The notes below the pieces were generated by a model that did no database searches, was not told the DNA's origin, and saw only the letters and a list, made by a program, of their open reading frames with translations. A stretch of DNA of 64,000 nt from Rheinheimera sediminis (GTDB taxonomy: Bacteria; Pseudomonadota; Gammaproteobacteria; Enterobacterales; Alteromonadaceae): NCBI RefSeq assembly GCF_004005375.1, contig NZ_RZUF01000004.1, positions 62,566-126,565 of the forward strand, read 5' to 3'. The translations under genes were made by a program, and so were the position numbers. Of this stretch, positions 24,542 through 33,461 are shown in pieces (position 1 is the stretch's first letter; every line of letters starts with the position of its first letter).

Positions 24542-25518
24542 GTATTTTATTTCAGGGCCGTGCCACTGGCGCCACAGCCGTTAAGCAAAACTTGTGGAAC
24601 AGATTTGTGATGTTTTGGGTGCATCATGTTCGTCAGGCTATAACCAGCTTAGGTGAAATATGGTTAACTCCGGCTTCTTCTTTATTAACTGTGGCCGTAT
24701 TGGGGGTGAGTTTAACTTTACCTGTTACTTTGCATTTGATGGTGAAAAACCTGCAACAGGTCAGTAGTAGTATCGATCAGGCGGCTCAAATCAGTTTGTT
24801 TTTAAAAGCCGACACCAATGAGACTCAGATTGCTGAACTCATAGCATTATTGCAGGCGAATCCAGAAGTAGCAGATGTGCAGTTTATCGATAAAGGCCAG
24901 GCTTTGGCGGAATTTACTGCTGAATCTGGTTTTGGCGAGGCTTTTAGTTATATTGAAGACAATCCCTTACCTCATGTGATGCTGGTGAGTCCAAAAAATA
25001 CGTCTAGTCTTGCTGCTTCTGCGTTACTGGACGCTTTAAAACAAGAACGTTACGTAGAGCTGGCAAAACTGGATATCGGTTGGCTGGAACGGCTGGATGC
25101 TATCGTCAGTTTAGTGCGTCAGGTGGCTATGGCGGTGGCGTTATTACTGATGATCGCAGTGCTTTTAGTGGTGGGAAACACCATTCGACTTATGATCCTG
25201 ACAAAAAAAGACGAAATTGAAGTGATGAAGCTGGTGGGGGCAACCAACAGTTATATTCAACGTCCTTTTTTGTACACTGGTATTTGGCTGGGTTTTTTTG
25301 GTGGTATTCTGACCTTTTTAATCGAAGAGTTGCTGTTATGGTGGTTAAAGCACGCTATCAGGGGTGTTACTCAATTGTATGAGAGCAGCTTCAGCTTACA
25401 ACCTATGAGCCTGGCAGAACTTGGCTATTTATTGCTGGTGGCGATCAGTTTAGGATTTTTTGGCTCTCTGCTGGCCGTGCGGCGCAATATCAGTCAAATT
25501 GAAGCCACCGGGCTTTAG
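24538..25518 (+). CDS. ftsX: Cell division protein FtsX
   Basis: A 326-aa inner-membrane subunit of the FtsEX complex. The first membrane helix is near residues 45-70. The periplasmic domain (about 75-190) binds EnvC, and three further helices include VAMAVALLLMIAVLLVVGNTIRL with the following LTKKDEIEVMKLVGAT coupling segment. Translation is coupled to ftsE through an ATGA overlap. A gap of 530 bp separates it from rpoH. Confidence 0.96.
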   Translation: MSILFQGRATGATAVKQNLWNRFVMFWVHHVRQAITSLGEIWLTPASSLLTVAVLGVSLTLPVTLHLMVKNLQQVSSSIDQAAQISLFLKADTNETQIAELIALLQANPEVADVQFIDKGQALAEFTAESGFGEAFSYIEDNPLPHVMLVSPKNTSSLAASALLDALKQERYVELAKLDIGWLERLDAIVSLVRQVAMAVALLLMIAVLLVVGNTIRLMILTKKDEIEVMKLVGATNSYIQRPFLYTGIWLGFFGGILTFLIEELLLWWLKHAIRGVTQLYESSFSLQPMSLAELGYLLLVAISLGFFGSLLAVRRNISQIEATGL

Positions 25519-25927
25519 TTCAGATGCAGGCCGACGGTCATAGCATGTGTTGGTCGTAGTCCGAAAAATACTCTGTCTGATCAGCGTGATGGTTCTCACA
25601 AAGTTATAGTCCTCTCTCCAGCCCATCTGGCGTTCAGCGCAATGGGCTTCTACTGAGTTATTGCGATAATTCCTGTAACAAAGGCTGGTTGTCTGGCTGG
25701 GAGTTTGCAGTGTATTTGACGATAGGGTAGCAATAACTGCCAATCTGCAGCATGAATAAGATCTGCTTGAAGGCGAGCAGAGAGTGACATAGTGGATTAA
25801 AACCCTGCTCTCATCAAAGTTGGCGTTTCGCCTGTTGATCTCCAGATCTGGCCTTGAGGTATTTTTATCATGAACACAGATCTTAATTTCTGGATCAATC
25901 ATAGAAAGAGTTAGTTTTTTATATAAA
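25519..25927. other. Intergenic spacer between ftsX and the rpoH promoter
   Basis: About 400 bp with no supportable gene. An antisense frame at 25450-25902 overlaps the ftsX 3' end and has no family resemblance or ribosome site. No clear intrinsic terminator is visible after ftsX. Confidence 0.5.
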
Positions 25928-25957
25928 TTGATATTATTAAAAAACCAGGCTTATACA
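25928..25957 (+). promoter_or_regulatory. Candidate sigma-70 promoter of rpoH
   Basis: TTGATA (25928-25933) and TATACA (25952-25957) are separated by 18 bp in an A/T-rich stretch. The expected start would be about 25964, placing the CIRCE element in the 5' leader. Confidence 0.5.
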
Positions 25958-25986
25958 ATTCAGATCTTAAAAGATATGAATTTCTT

Positions 25987-26013
25987 TTAGCACTCTCTGC
26001 TAAAGAGTGCTAA
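25987..26013. promoter_or_regulatory. CIRCE element (HrcA operator) upstream of rpoH
   Basis: TTAGCACTC (25987-25995), nine bases, then GAGTGCTAA (26005-26013): an exact match to the CIRCE consensus bound by the heat-shock repressor HrcA. It lies 35 nt before the rpoH start. CIRCE normally controls groESL/dnaK, so its presence here would put sigma-32 itself under HrcA control. Confidence 0.9.
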
Positions 26014-26048
26014 TATTTGGACCAGTTCGGCAAATAAGGGGAATTTAC

Positions 26049-26903
26049 ATGACTCAGGCTTCACAAATGATGACTCTGACAGTGGCTGGAAGTGGCAGCC
26101 TTGAAGCTTACACTCATGCGGTAAGTACCATCCCTATGCTCACAGCAGAAGAAGAACGTTCTTTAGCTGAAAAATTACAGCAAGACGGCGATTTAGAATC
26201 GGCCCGTGTATTAATTATGTCTCACCTGCGTTTTGTAGTGCATATTGCCCGTAGCTACTCAGGTTATGGTTTACCAATAAGCGATCTGATCCAGGAAGGC
26301 AATATTGGCCTGATGAAAGCTGTAAAACGTTTTGACCCTTCTGTGGGCGTGCGTTTAGTGTCTTTTGCAGTGCACTGGATCAAAGCGGAAATTCATGAGT
26401 TTGTGCTGAAAAACTGGCGTATTGTCAAAGTGGCAACGACCAAGGCGCAGCGAAAGTTATTCTTCAATCTGCGTAAAGCCAAAAAGCATTTGGGCTGGTT
26501 CAGTAAAGAAGAAGTGCAAAATGTAGCAGACTCTTTAGGCGTTCCTGTCCACGAAGTGGTGGAAATGGAATCTCGTATGAGCAACTATGATATGCCTTTT
26601 GATGCATCTGATGATGAAGAGGATAGTAATTACACTGCTCCGGTATTTTATTTGCAAGATAAAGAGTCTGATTTAGCTAACCGTATTGAAGAAGACCAGT
26701 GGGACAATGCCGCTGTGGATCGACTGCAGGCTGCAGTAAGCACATTGGATGACCGTAGCCAGGACATTATCCGTGCCCGTTGGTTAGATGATCAGAAACT
26801 GACGTTGCAGGAATTAGCGGACCGTTATCAGGTGTCTGCTGAACGAGTGCGTCAGCTTGAGAAAAACGCGATGAAAAAACTGCAGGCTGCCATGGTTGCT
26901 TAA
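26049..26903 (+). CDS. rpoH: RNA polymerase sigma-32 factor RpoH
   Basis: A 284-aa protein, the same length as E. coli RpoH. It directs transcription of heat-shock genes. Region 2 reads [37 protein letters not shown], with the RpoH box near [15 protein letters not shown]. Region 4 contains [31 protein letters not shown] 26049 follows AGGGGAA. The CIRCE element 35 nt upstream suggests dual control by HrcA. An intrinsic terminator follows at 26921. Confidence 0.97.
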   Translation: MTQASQMMTLTVAGSGSLEAYTHAVSTIPMLTAEEERSLAEKLQQDGDLESARVLIMSHLRFVVHIARSYSGYGLPISDLIQEGNIGLMKAVKRFDPSVGVRLVSFAVHWIKAEIHEFVLKNWRIVKVATTKAQRKLFFNLRKAKKHLGWFSKEEVQNVADSLGVPVHEVVEMESRMSNYDMPFDASDDEEDSNYTAPVFYLQDKESDLANRIEEDQWDNAAVDRLQAAVSTLDDRSQDIIRARWLDDQKLTLQELADRYQVSAERVRQLEKNAMKKLQAAMVA

Positions 26904-26920
26904 TGTTTTTCTGAGAGTAA

Positions 26921-26946
26921 AAAAGCCCTGACTTGTCAGGGCTTTT
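26921..26946 (+). terminator. Intrinsic terminator after rpoH
   Basis: AAAAGCCCTGAC-TT-GTCAGGGCTTTT, a 12-bp stem, which may also serve the convergent yibQ operon. Confidence 0.9.
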
Positions 26947-26963
26947 GCGTTTCTGGAGGTCTG

Positions 26964-27998
26964 TTATAAACTGCCACCTAACTGATAAAACGGCAGAGAC
27001 CGGGTTGGTTTTTTAGCTGGCTCTGGTAAGGACCAGGGTTTTGTTATCAAGGCTGGAGTTGGTTTTATCAGGGGTAAAGTCATAGGATTCAGCAGGGCAG
27101 GTATCTCCCATTGCAGCTGGTACATGGTGATAATAGCTGCAGGATCATCAATGGCTGGGGTAAATACTGCCGTGGTTTCAGCACTTTTGCCTTTTTTCTC
27201 TGCTTTTGCAAGCTGTACAGCTTGAATTGCATCCTGTTGCGGTAAGGATAAAGGCACATCTGCAGTTTGCGCTGCATTGATAATGACATAGTCGGAGGGT
27301 AACAAGCTGGATAGTTTTACCACTTCTATGCCCTGGGCTGCCAAATCGGGTAAGTGTTTTTTCAGATAGGCGTAAGTTTCAGGATATGGATGACCTATAG
27401 CTATGGCCTGTTGCTGCTGTTTTGCCAGTTTGATCATCAATTTAAATTGTTTATCCAAAGCCTGATAAGAGCGGTCGTTGTCCAGAAAAACATGGCGGGT
27501 TAACAGCGGAATTTGGTGTTTTTTGGCGTAAACACCAGCCTGGCTGCGGGCTGTGGTTTTACTGTCGAGGAAAAACAGCTGGCGTTTGGCAATATAAGCT
27601 AAAGTCCAGTCCATCACGTCTGTTTGCTCAGTAAAATAACCGCCCATATGGTTATTCATACCAATAGCATAAGGTACATCGGCAAAAGCGGCCTGAAGCT
27701 TGCTCTCTATTTGAGATCGGCTCATTGTCACTTTAAGTGCATTTTTACTTAAATCAGCCCGGCGTGCAGATTCCATTGGCATATGCAAAATCACATCACG
27801 GCGCTGCTGATAGGCCGCTTTGGCTACCGCGTTACTGTGCGTGGTATGAGGAATGACGGCAAAGGTTAAGTCATAAGGTAATTCCAGCAGCTGGTAGTCA
27901 AGCTTGTGGTAACCAATGTCGTCAATCACTATAGCCACTTTAGCGGCGATAGAAGGTAAGCTGCAAAGCGCAAAAGCTAAGCTGATCCAATACTTCAT
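26964..27998 (-). CDS. yibQ: Divergent polysaccharide deacetylase family protein (YibQ-like)
   Basis: A 344-aa exported protein; residues 1-18 form a signal peptide. The NodB-like fold shows VAIVIDDIGYHKLD, FAVIPHTTHS, ILHMPMES, GMNNHMGGYFT and AIAIGHPYPETYAYL, all typical of the divergent deacetylase (DUF610) family. The gene is conserved beside envC and gpmI, two bases after the envC stop. Its substrate is not established. The C-terminal extension (about residues 240-344) is Gln/Pro-rich and variable. Confidence 0.88.
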   Translation of the reverse strand: MKYWISLAFALCSLPSIAAKVAIVIDDIGYHKLDYQLLELPYDLTFAVIPHTTHSNAVAKAAYQQRRDVILHMPMESARRADLSKNALKVTMSRSQIESKLQAAFADVPYAIGMNNHMGGYFTEQTDVMDWTLAYIAKRQLFFLDSKTTARSQAGVYAKKHQIPLLTRHVFLDNDRSYQALDKQFKLMIKLAKQQQQAIAIGHPYPETYAYLKKHLPDLAAQGIEVVKLSSLLPSDYVIINAAQTADVPLSLPQQDAIQAVQLAKAEKKGKSAETTAVFTPAIDDPAAIITMYQLQWEIPALLNPMTLPLIKPTPALITKPWSLPEPAKKPTRSLPFYQLGGSL

Positions 27999-28000
27999 GA

Positions 28001-29164
28001 CTAAGATCCTGCGCGTTTTTGTAACCAGGTAATAGGGTTAATGGCTGAGCCTTTTTGCCGGATCTCAAAATACAATCCTGCCTGAGCCTGACCGCCACTG
28101 GCACCCACTAGAGCCACAGCGTCACTGGCATTGACAGACTCGCCTGGCTTTTTCAATAAGGTTTGATTGTGACCATACAAACTCATAATGCCGTTGCCAT
28201 GGTCCAGCACTATCACCCAACCATAGCCTTTTAGCCAGTCGGCATAAATCACTTGGCCGTCTGCCACGGCTTTGACTTTAGAACCTTCAGCTGCAGCTAT
28301 TAAAATTCCTCTGGAACTGACACCTGCCAGTCGTTTTTCACCATAGCCCTGCAAAATATCACCTTGCACTGGCCAGGGTAGTTTGCCTTTAGTTTTTGGC
28401 AAATTGATGCGTTTCTTCGCGGCTATGGCTGCAGCTTTTAGCGTGCTCAAAGTAGTCTGCAGGCTTTGTTCGTTTTGTTTCAGGTAGTTTAATTGTCGCT
28501 CTTGATCAGTTAAAAAGCCTTTCATCTTTTTAACTGACGCCAGCTGGCTACTTTTTGCTTCTGTCAGCTCTTGCTGTTGGTGTTCTAGCTGTACCTGCAG
28601 TTGTTGTTGCTGTAGCGCTTTTGTTTGTAAGTCCAGCTCTACTTTTTTCAGTTCTGCAGCTGTTTGCTCTATCTGTTTTAGCTGTTGCATCCGCGCCTGA
28701 TTCAGGTACTGGTAATAAGTTAACATGCGCTCGAGCTTAGTGCTGTCCTGTTGGTTCAGCAGCATCTTGGTGTAATCATGCTCACCTGTAACAAAAGCGC
28801 CTTTGAGCTGCTGCGCAAGCAACGACTTTTGTAACTCGAAACTTTGCTGTAACTGTTGCAGTTGTAGTTGCAACTGCTGTTGCTGTGCATTCAGTTCCGC
28901 CAGCTCTGTAGTGCTCTGACGCAGTTGTCGAGCCAGCCGGGCTAAGGACTGGTCAGCAGTTTTCAGCAAATCCTGAGCTTTGGTAAAGGCTTTCTGCTGT
29001 TGCTTCAACTCTTTTTCAGTTTGTTGAATTTGGCCTTTGAGTTGCGACAGCTCCTGCTGCACCTCTTTTTGATCCTGAGCCAATAAAGGAGCTGAGGCTA
29101 AACAGAGCAGCAGAGCTAAGCTCTGCTGCATCTTTGATCTAGATTTGACGGGTCTTACTGGCAT
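28001..29164 (-). CDS. envC: Murein hydrolase activator EnvC
   Basis: A 387-aa periplasmic protein. A signal peptide (LALLLCLASAPLLAQ) precedes a long Gln-rich coiled coil (about 30-250), which docks to FtsX. The C-terminal LytM/M23-like domain (GDILQGYGEKRLAGVSSRGILI, YGWVIVLDHGNGIMSLYGHN) is the degenerate type that activates amidases AmiA/AmiB rather than cutting. It overlaps the gpmI stop by one base (TAATG). Its partners FtsE/FtsX and AmiB are also in this window. Confidence 0.94.
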   Translation of the reverse strand: MPVRPVKSRSKMQQSLALLLCLASAPLLAQDQKEVQQELSQLKGQIQQTEKELKQQQKAFTKAQDLLKTADQSLARLARQLRQSTTELAELNAQQQQLQLQLQQLQQSFELQKSLLAQQLKGAFVTGEHDYTKMLLNQQDSTKLERMLTYYQYLNQARMQQLKQIEQTAAELKKVELDLQTKALQQQQLQVQLEHQQQELTEAKSSQLASVKKMKGFLTDQERQLNYLKQNEQSLQTTLSTLKAAAIAAKKRINLPKTKGKLPWPVQGDILQGYGEKRLAGVSSRGILIAAAEGSKVKAVADGQVIYADWLKGYGWVIVLDHGNGIMSLYGHNQTLLKKPGESVNASDAVALVGASGGQAQAGLYFEIRQKGSAINPITWLQKRAGS

Positions 29165-30705
29165 TAATTGGTCTTCATCAGAATTTTGCCTGTCATCTCT
29201 GTAGGAATTGGCATTCCCATCAAATGCAGCATAGTAGGTGCTATATCACTTAAAATACCACCAGAGGTCACAGCGGCTTGACGACCGACATAAATCAGTG
29301 GCACCGGATCGCTGGTGTGGGCTGTATGAGCCTGACCTGATTCCGGGTCCATCATTTGCTCAGCATTGCCATGGTCGGCTGTAATTAAACATTCTCCGCC
29401 CACTTGCTGTAATGCTTCCACTACACGGCCAATGCAGTGATCCACCGCTTCTACCGCTTTAATAGCCGCAGATAAAATACCAGTGTGGCCGACCATGTCG
29501 CCATTTGGATAGTTACAAATGATCACATCAAACTCGCCGCTGTGAATAGCGCCCACCAGTTTATTGGTCAGTTCAGTAGAATTCATTTCTGGCTGCAAAT
29601 CGTAAGTGGCTACGTTAGGGGATGGCACCAGAATACGTTGTTCGCCATCGAATACATCTTCACGACCACCGCTGAAAAAGAAGGTGACGTGAGCATATTT
29701 TTCGGTTTCGGAAATACGTAACTGAGTTTTCTGATGTTTCGCCAGCCATTCACCCAAGACATTATTCAGACTTTCTGGCGGATAAGCACAAGGCGCCTTA
29801 ATATCTGCAGCGTATTCAGTCAACATCACAAAGCTGGCCAGTTCTGGCTTATATTCGCGGGCAAAACCTGTGAAGTCGGCATCAATAAAAGCACGGCTGA
29901 ACTGGCGGGCACGGTCGGCACGGAAGTTCATAAAAATCAGGCTGTCGCCTTGTTGCATTTTAATCAGATCACCAGCCGCATTTTTAATAGCAGTGGCTTT
30001 TACAAATTCGTCATTTTCATCGCGGCTGTAGGCTGCTTTTAATGCGTCCACTGCGGTAGTTGCAGTAAATTCAGCTTTGCCTTGTGTCAATAAATCATAG
30101 GCAGCTTGGACGCGGTCCCAGCGTTTATCACGGTCCATCGCAAAATAACGCCCAATCACAGAAGCAACCTGGCCTACACCTATAGCTTTAAAGTGATCTT
30201 CCACCCGTTGCAGTGAAGCTTCCGCACTACGTGGAGGGGTATCGCGGCCATCTAAAAAGGCATGCAGGTAAATTTCAGTGGCGCCTTGTTGTCTGGCTAA
30301 ATCAATCATCGCAATAATATGATCTTCGTGACTATGCACGCCACCAGGTGACAACAAGCCCATCAGATGTACAGCTTTGCCGTGGCGCACTGCGGCCTGT
30401 GTCGCTTCAACCAAAGCTGGGTTGGTAAAAAAATCACCATCCTGGATAGCTTTAGTAATGCGGGTAAAATCCTGATACACCACACGGCCTGAGCCTAAAT
30501 TGACATGACCTACTTCAGAATTGCCCATCTGACCATCTGGCAAACCTACATCCAGACCTGAGCCTGAAATCAGCGTATGAGGATACTCTGCCCATAACTT
30601 GTCCATTACCGGAGTATTGGCTTGTAAAATGGCATTGGATTCACGTTCTTCTCTGTATCCCCATCCATCCAATATCAGTAAGACTAACGGCTTTTTCGGC
30701 TGCAT
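29164..30705 (-). CDS. gpmI: 2,3-bisphosphoglycerate-independent phosphoglycerate mutase
   Basis: A 513-aa metalloenzyme of glycolysis that interconverts 3- and 2-phosphoglycerate. The alkaline-phosphatase-superfamily core is visible: [10 protein letters not shown], the catalytic-serine segment [42 protein letters not shown] and the metal-binding [11 protein letters not shown] and AHTSDPVPL. It is the first gene of the gpmI-envC-yibQ operon. A MITE-like element lies just upstream at 30734. Confidence 0.97.
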   Translation of the reverse strand: MQPKKPLVLLILDGWGYREERESNAILQANTPVMDKLWAEYPHTLISGSGLDVGLPDGQMGNSEVGHVNLGSGRVVYQDFTRITKAIQDGDFFTNPALVEATQAAVRHGKAVHLMGLLSPGGVHSHEDHIIAMIDLARQQGATEIYLHAFLDGRDTPPRSAEASLQRVEDHFKAIGVGQVASVIGRYFAMDRDKRWDRVQAAYDLLTQGKAEFTATTAVDALKAAYSRDENDEFVKATAIKNAAGDLIKMQQGDSLIFMNFRADRARQFSRAFIDADFTGFAREYKPELASFVMLTEYAADIKAPCAYPPESLNNVLGEWLAKHQKTQLRISETEKYAHVTFFFSGGREDVFDGEQRILVPSPNVATYDLQPEMNSTELTNKLVGAIHSGEFDVIICNYPNGDMVGHTGILSAAIKAVEAVDHCIGRVVEALQQVGGECLITADHGNAEQMMDPESGQAHTAHTSDPVPLIYVGRQAAVTSGGILSDIAPTMLHLMGMPIPTEMTGKILMKTN

Positions 30706-30733
30706 GTATTTAGCTCCGTATCTTGTTGCTTGA

Positions 30734-30859
30734 ATACCCGTTCTACTTGAAGCCGCTGCTTTGTTGACCGCATGGATTCGCCCTAATCACATAGGGAAAC
30801 TATGCTCTTGGGGTCTCACACACTTGTCGCCGCGCTGCAACTTCAATTACTTTGGGTAT
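30734..30859. mobile_element. MITE-like element, 126 bp
   Basis: The left end ATACCCGTTCTACTTGAAGC and the right end (reverse complement) ATACCCAAAGTAATTGAAGT are related terminal inverted repeats. There is no coding capacity. It occupies the gap between gpmI and the rhodanese gene and shares its ATACCC end motif with the element at 44408. Confidence 0.65.
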
Positions 30860-30995
30860 GATTTTGATGAGCTATCTTACCTTGTTTTTCCTGTGAAAAC
30901 AGTGACGAAATAGTACGGATAGGCCTTCAATGCTGCATTCTTTTATCAAACTAGGTATACTCGGCCGCAAAGTTTTGCTCCTGAAATGAAACAGA

Positions 30996-31433
30996 ATGGT
31001 GTTTATGCAGCAATATATTGATTTTTTAAGTAATCATCCGTACCTGACCGCCGCTTGGGTAGCGTTATTTTTAGCCTTAGTGGTCAGCTGGATTAAATCT
31101 TTAACTTCTTCAGTCAAACAAATTACTCCTACTCAGTTGACGTTGATGGTGAACAGAGAGGATGCAACAGTGATCGATATTCGCGCTGAAGCCGACTTCA
31201 AAAAGGGCCATATTACCGGTGCCCGCCATCTGACTACAGAACAAATTAACACTCAAGCTGTGGGCGGCCTTGAAAACAAAAAAGACGCACCCATCATAGT
31301 AGTCTGTCAGGCAGGTATGTCTGCACAAGGCGCAGCTGCTACCTTGTCGAAACAAGGCTTTACAAAAGTCTTTGTTTTACAAGGCGGTATGGGTAGCTGG
31401 ACGGGTGCAAACCTGCCGGTTGTTAAAAAGTAA
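30996..31433 (+). CDS. yibN: Rhodanese-like domain protein (YibN-like)
   Basis: A 145-aa protein with an N-terminal membrane helix (LTAAWVALFLALVVSWI) and a rhodanese domain: VIDIRAEADFKKGHITGARHL and the active-site loop VVCQAGMSAQGAA with the catalytic Cys. The start may be 30996 or the ATG three codons later. Its place before grxC and secB is conserved in gammaproteobacteria. Confidence 0.88.
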   Translation: MVFMQQYIDFLSNHPYLTAAWVALFLALVVSWIKSLTSSVKQITPTQLTLMVNREDATVIDIRAEADFKKGHITGARHLTTEQINTQAVGGLENKKDAPIIVVCQAGMSAQGAAATLSKQGFTKVFVLQGGMGSWTGANLPVVKK

Positions 31434-31445
31434 GTCGGAGTAAAG

Positions 31446-31703
31446 ATGGCACAAGTCACTATTTACACTAAGGCCTATTGTCCTTATTGTGTTCGCGCTA
31501 AGGCGTTATTAGGTCAAAAAGGCGTGCAGTTTGACGAGATTAAAATCGACGAACAGCCAGAGTTGCGTCCAGCCATGATCGAGCGAGCCAATGGTCGTAC
31601 TACAGTACCGCAAATTTTTATCGGCGATACTCATGTCGGTGGCTGTGATGATCTTTTTGCACTGGAAAATGCCGGTACTTTGAATTCGATGCTCTCTGCA
31701 TAA
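31446..31703 (+). CDS. grxC: Glutaredoxin 3
   Basis: An 85-aa thiol-disulfide oxidoreductase. The active site CPYC lies in TKAYCPYCVRAKALL, with the cis-proline segment TTVPQIFIG and the glutathione-binding GGCDDLFAL. It sits 12 bp after the rhodanese gene and 52 bp before secB, so co-transcription is likely. Confidence 0.96.
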   Translation: MAQVTIYTKAYCPYCVRAKALLGQKGVQFDEIKIDEQPELRPAMIERANGRTTVPQIFIGDTHVGGCDDLFALENAGTLNSMLSA

Positions 31704-31755
31704 CTGCGGCTGGCTTTCTACCTATCATTAAACATTATTAAAATTAGGATTTATC

Positions 31756-32229
31756 ATGGCCGAACAACAAGCCGCTGAACAATTTGCCATCCAGCGTATT
31801 TACGTCAAAGACATTTCTTATGAGTCACCTAACGCTCCGGCAATATTCCGTAAAGAGTGGCAACCAGCAATTCAGCTTGATTTGGACACCCGCAGTGAGA
31901 AGTTAGATGACAATACTTTTGAAGTCGTGTTATCTCTGACGGTAACGGCACGTATCGAAGAAGAAGTGGCATTTTTATGTGAAGTGCAACAAGCGGGCAT
32001 TTTCAGTGTTCCAGTGCTGGAAGATGCGCAAATGGCGCATATGCTGGCTTCATTCTGCCCAAATATTCTGTTCCCTTATGCTCGTGAAGCTGTGTCTAAT
32101 CTGGTAAACCGCGGCACTTTCCCACAATTGAATCTGGCACCTGTAAATTTTGATGCCTTATTTGCTCAATATGTACAAAAACGTCAGGCTGAAGCTCAGG
32201 CCCAGCAAGGCGTAGAACTACAGTCTTAA
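31756..32229 (+). CDS. secB: Protein-export chaperone SecB
   Basis: A 157-aa cytosolic chaperone that keeps preproteins unfolded and passes them to SecA. The sequences [38 protein letters not shown] and [23 protein letters not shown] are highly conserved SecB segments. It lies one base before gpsA, an arrangement also seen in E. coli. Confidence 0.97.
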   Translation: MAEQQAAEQFAIQRIYVKDISYESPNAPAIFRKEWQPAIQLDLDTRSEKLDDNTFEVVLSLTVTARIEEEVAFLCEVQQAGIFSVPVLEDAQMAHMLASFCPNILFPYAREAVSNLVNRGTFPQLNLAPVNFDALFAQYVQKRQAEAQAQQGVELQS

Positions 32230-32230
32230 G

Positions 32231-33229
32231 ATGAACGCTGCAATTGCTGTGTTAGGGGCGGGCTCGTACGGGACCGCCCTTGCTATTTCACTGGCCCGCA
32301 ATGGCAATCCCACTTTGTTATGGGGCCGCAATGCGGATGATATCCGTGTGATGGCAGAGCAACGAATGAATCAGCGCTATTTGCCGGATATTCGTTTGCC
32401 GGACTCTTTAGCTGTGACTGATGATCTGGCTTATGCTGTGGCTTCATGCCGCGATATTCTATTGTCTGTGCCAAGCCATGCTTTTGCGGACACCTTAAGA
32501 CAAATCAAACCTTTTTTGCAGCGCGATGCCCGAGTGGCTTGGGCTACTAAAGGTCTGGAGCCTGAGACTGGCCGTTTGCTGCAGGATGTTGCCAAAGAAA
32601 TTTTGGGTGAGCAGGTATCTTTAGCTGTATTGTCAGGTCCAACTTTTGCCAAAGAGCTTGCCAAAGGCTTGCCTACCGCTATTTCACTGTCTTCAACGGA
32701 TCCAGAATTTATTTCGGCGCTCTCTGACTTATTGCATTGCACTAAAACCTTCAGGGTTTACACCAATCCTGATTTTATTGGGGTGCAACTGGGTGGTGCT
32801 GTGAAAAACGTTATCGCTATTGGTGCTGGTATGGCCGACGGTATTGGCTTTGGTGCCAATGCACGTACAGCCTTAATTACCCGTGGTTTAACAGAAATGT
32901 GTCGTTTAGGTTGTGCCTTAGGTGCGAAAAAAGAAACCTTTATGGGTATGGCTGGTTTAGGTGATTTAGTGTTGACCTGCACAGATAACCAATCCCGTAA
33001 CAGACGATTTGGCTTATTGCTGGGTGAAGGCAAAGGCGTAGAGGAAGCCATGGCGGCTATTGGTCAGGTGGTTGAAGGCTATCGTAATGCCAAAGAAGTC
33101 TTTAATCTGGCGCAACGTGTTGGCGTCGAAATGCCGATCAGTGAACAAATTTACCAGGTGCTGTACCAGGGTAAAGATGCTCGTTTAGCAGCGATGGATC
33201 TACTAGGCCGCGAAAAACGCGACGAATAA
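32231..33229 (+). CDS. gpsA: Glycerol-3-phosphate dehydrogenase [NAD(P)+]
   Basis: A 332-aa enzyme that makes sn-glycerol-3-phosphate for phospholipid synthesis. The N-terminal Rossmann motif is [42 protein letters not shown] and [20 protein letters not shown] are conserved catalytic-domain segments. It starts one base after the secB stop. A hairpin followed by a T run at 33313 ends the unit. Confidence 0.97.
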   Translation: MNAAIAVLGAGSYGTALAISLARNGNPTLLWGRNADDIRVMAEQRMNQRYLPDIRLPDSLAVTDDLAYAVASCRDILLSVPSHAFADTLRQIKPFLQRDARVAWATKGLEPETGRLLQDVAKEILGEQVSLAVLSGPTFAKELAKGLPTAISLSSTDPEFISALSDLLHCTKTFRVYTNPDFIGVQLGGAVKNVIAIGAGMADGIGFGANARTALITRGLTEMCRLGCALGAKKETFMGMAGLGDLVLTCTDNQSRNRRFGLLLGEGKGVEEAMAAIGQVVEGYRNAKEVFNLAQRVGVEMPISEQIYQVLYQGKDARLAAMDLLGREKRDE

Positions 33230-33312
33230 TTTAGCCGTCGTACTCGGCGCCGCAGTGTTCGGGAATAAAGCCTATCCCCAGATTGTATTGATGTTAAGTA
33301 GAGTTATTGTAG

Positions 33313-33342
33313 GGGCGACCTTTAGGGTCGCCCGTAGTTTTT
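33313..33342 (+). terminator. Intrinsic terminator after gpsA
   Basis: GGGCGACC (33313-33320) and GGTCGCCC (33326-33333) form the stem, followed by TTTTT at 33338. The stem could also be part of a REP-like element. Confidence 0.65.
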
Positions 33343-33461
33343 AATCAATTTGATGACTCGTCGTTCGTTAAGCCCAAGTTTGTTGGCTGCACCAGCTTGC
33401 CTGGATTGAATTGGAATTTGAAACAGGCGGGGCTGTCCAGACGGGAGAGAAACAGTCTTTA

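Noticed and set aside
25450-25902. Antisense 150-codon frame across the ftsX end and the ftsX-rpoH gap
   Set aside because: It overlaps ftsX coding sequence, has no ribosome site and its protein has no coherent domain-like pattern.
33374-33383. CCAAGTTTGT, one mismatch from the CRISPR-island operator
   Set aside because: It differs from the shared 10-mer, is far from any CRISPR gene and does not precede a start codon in the way the five exact copies do.
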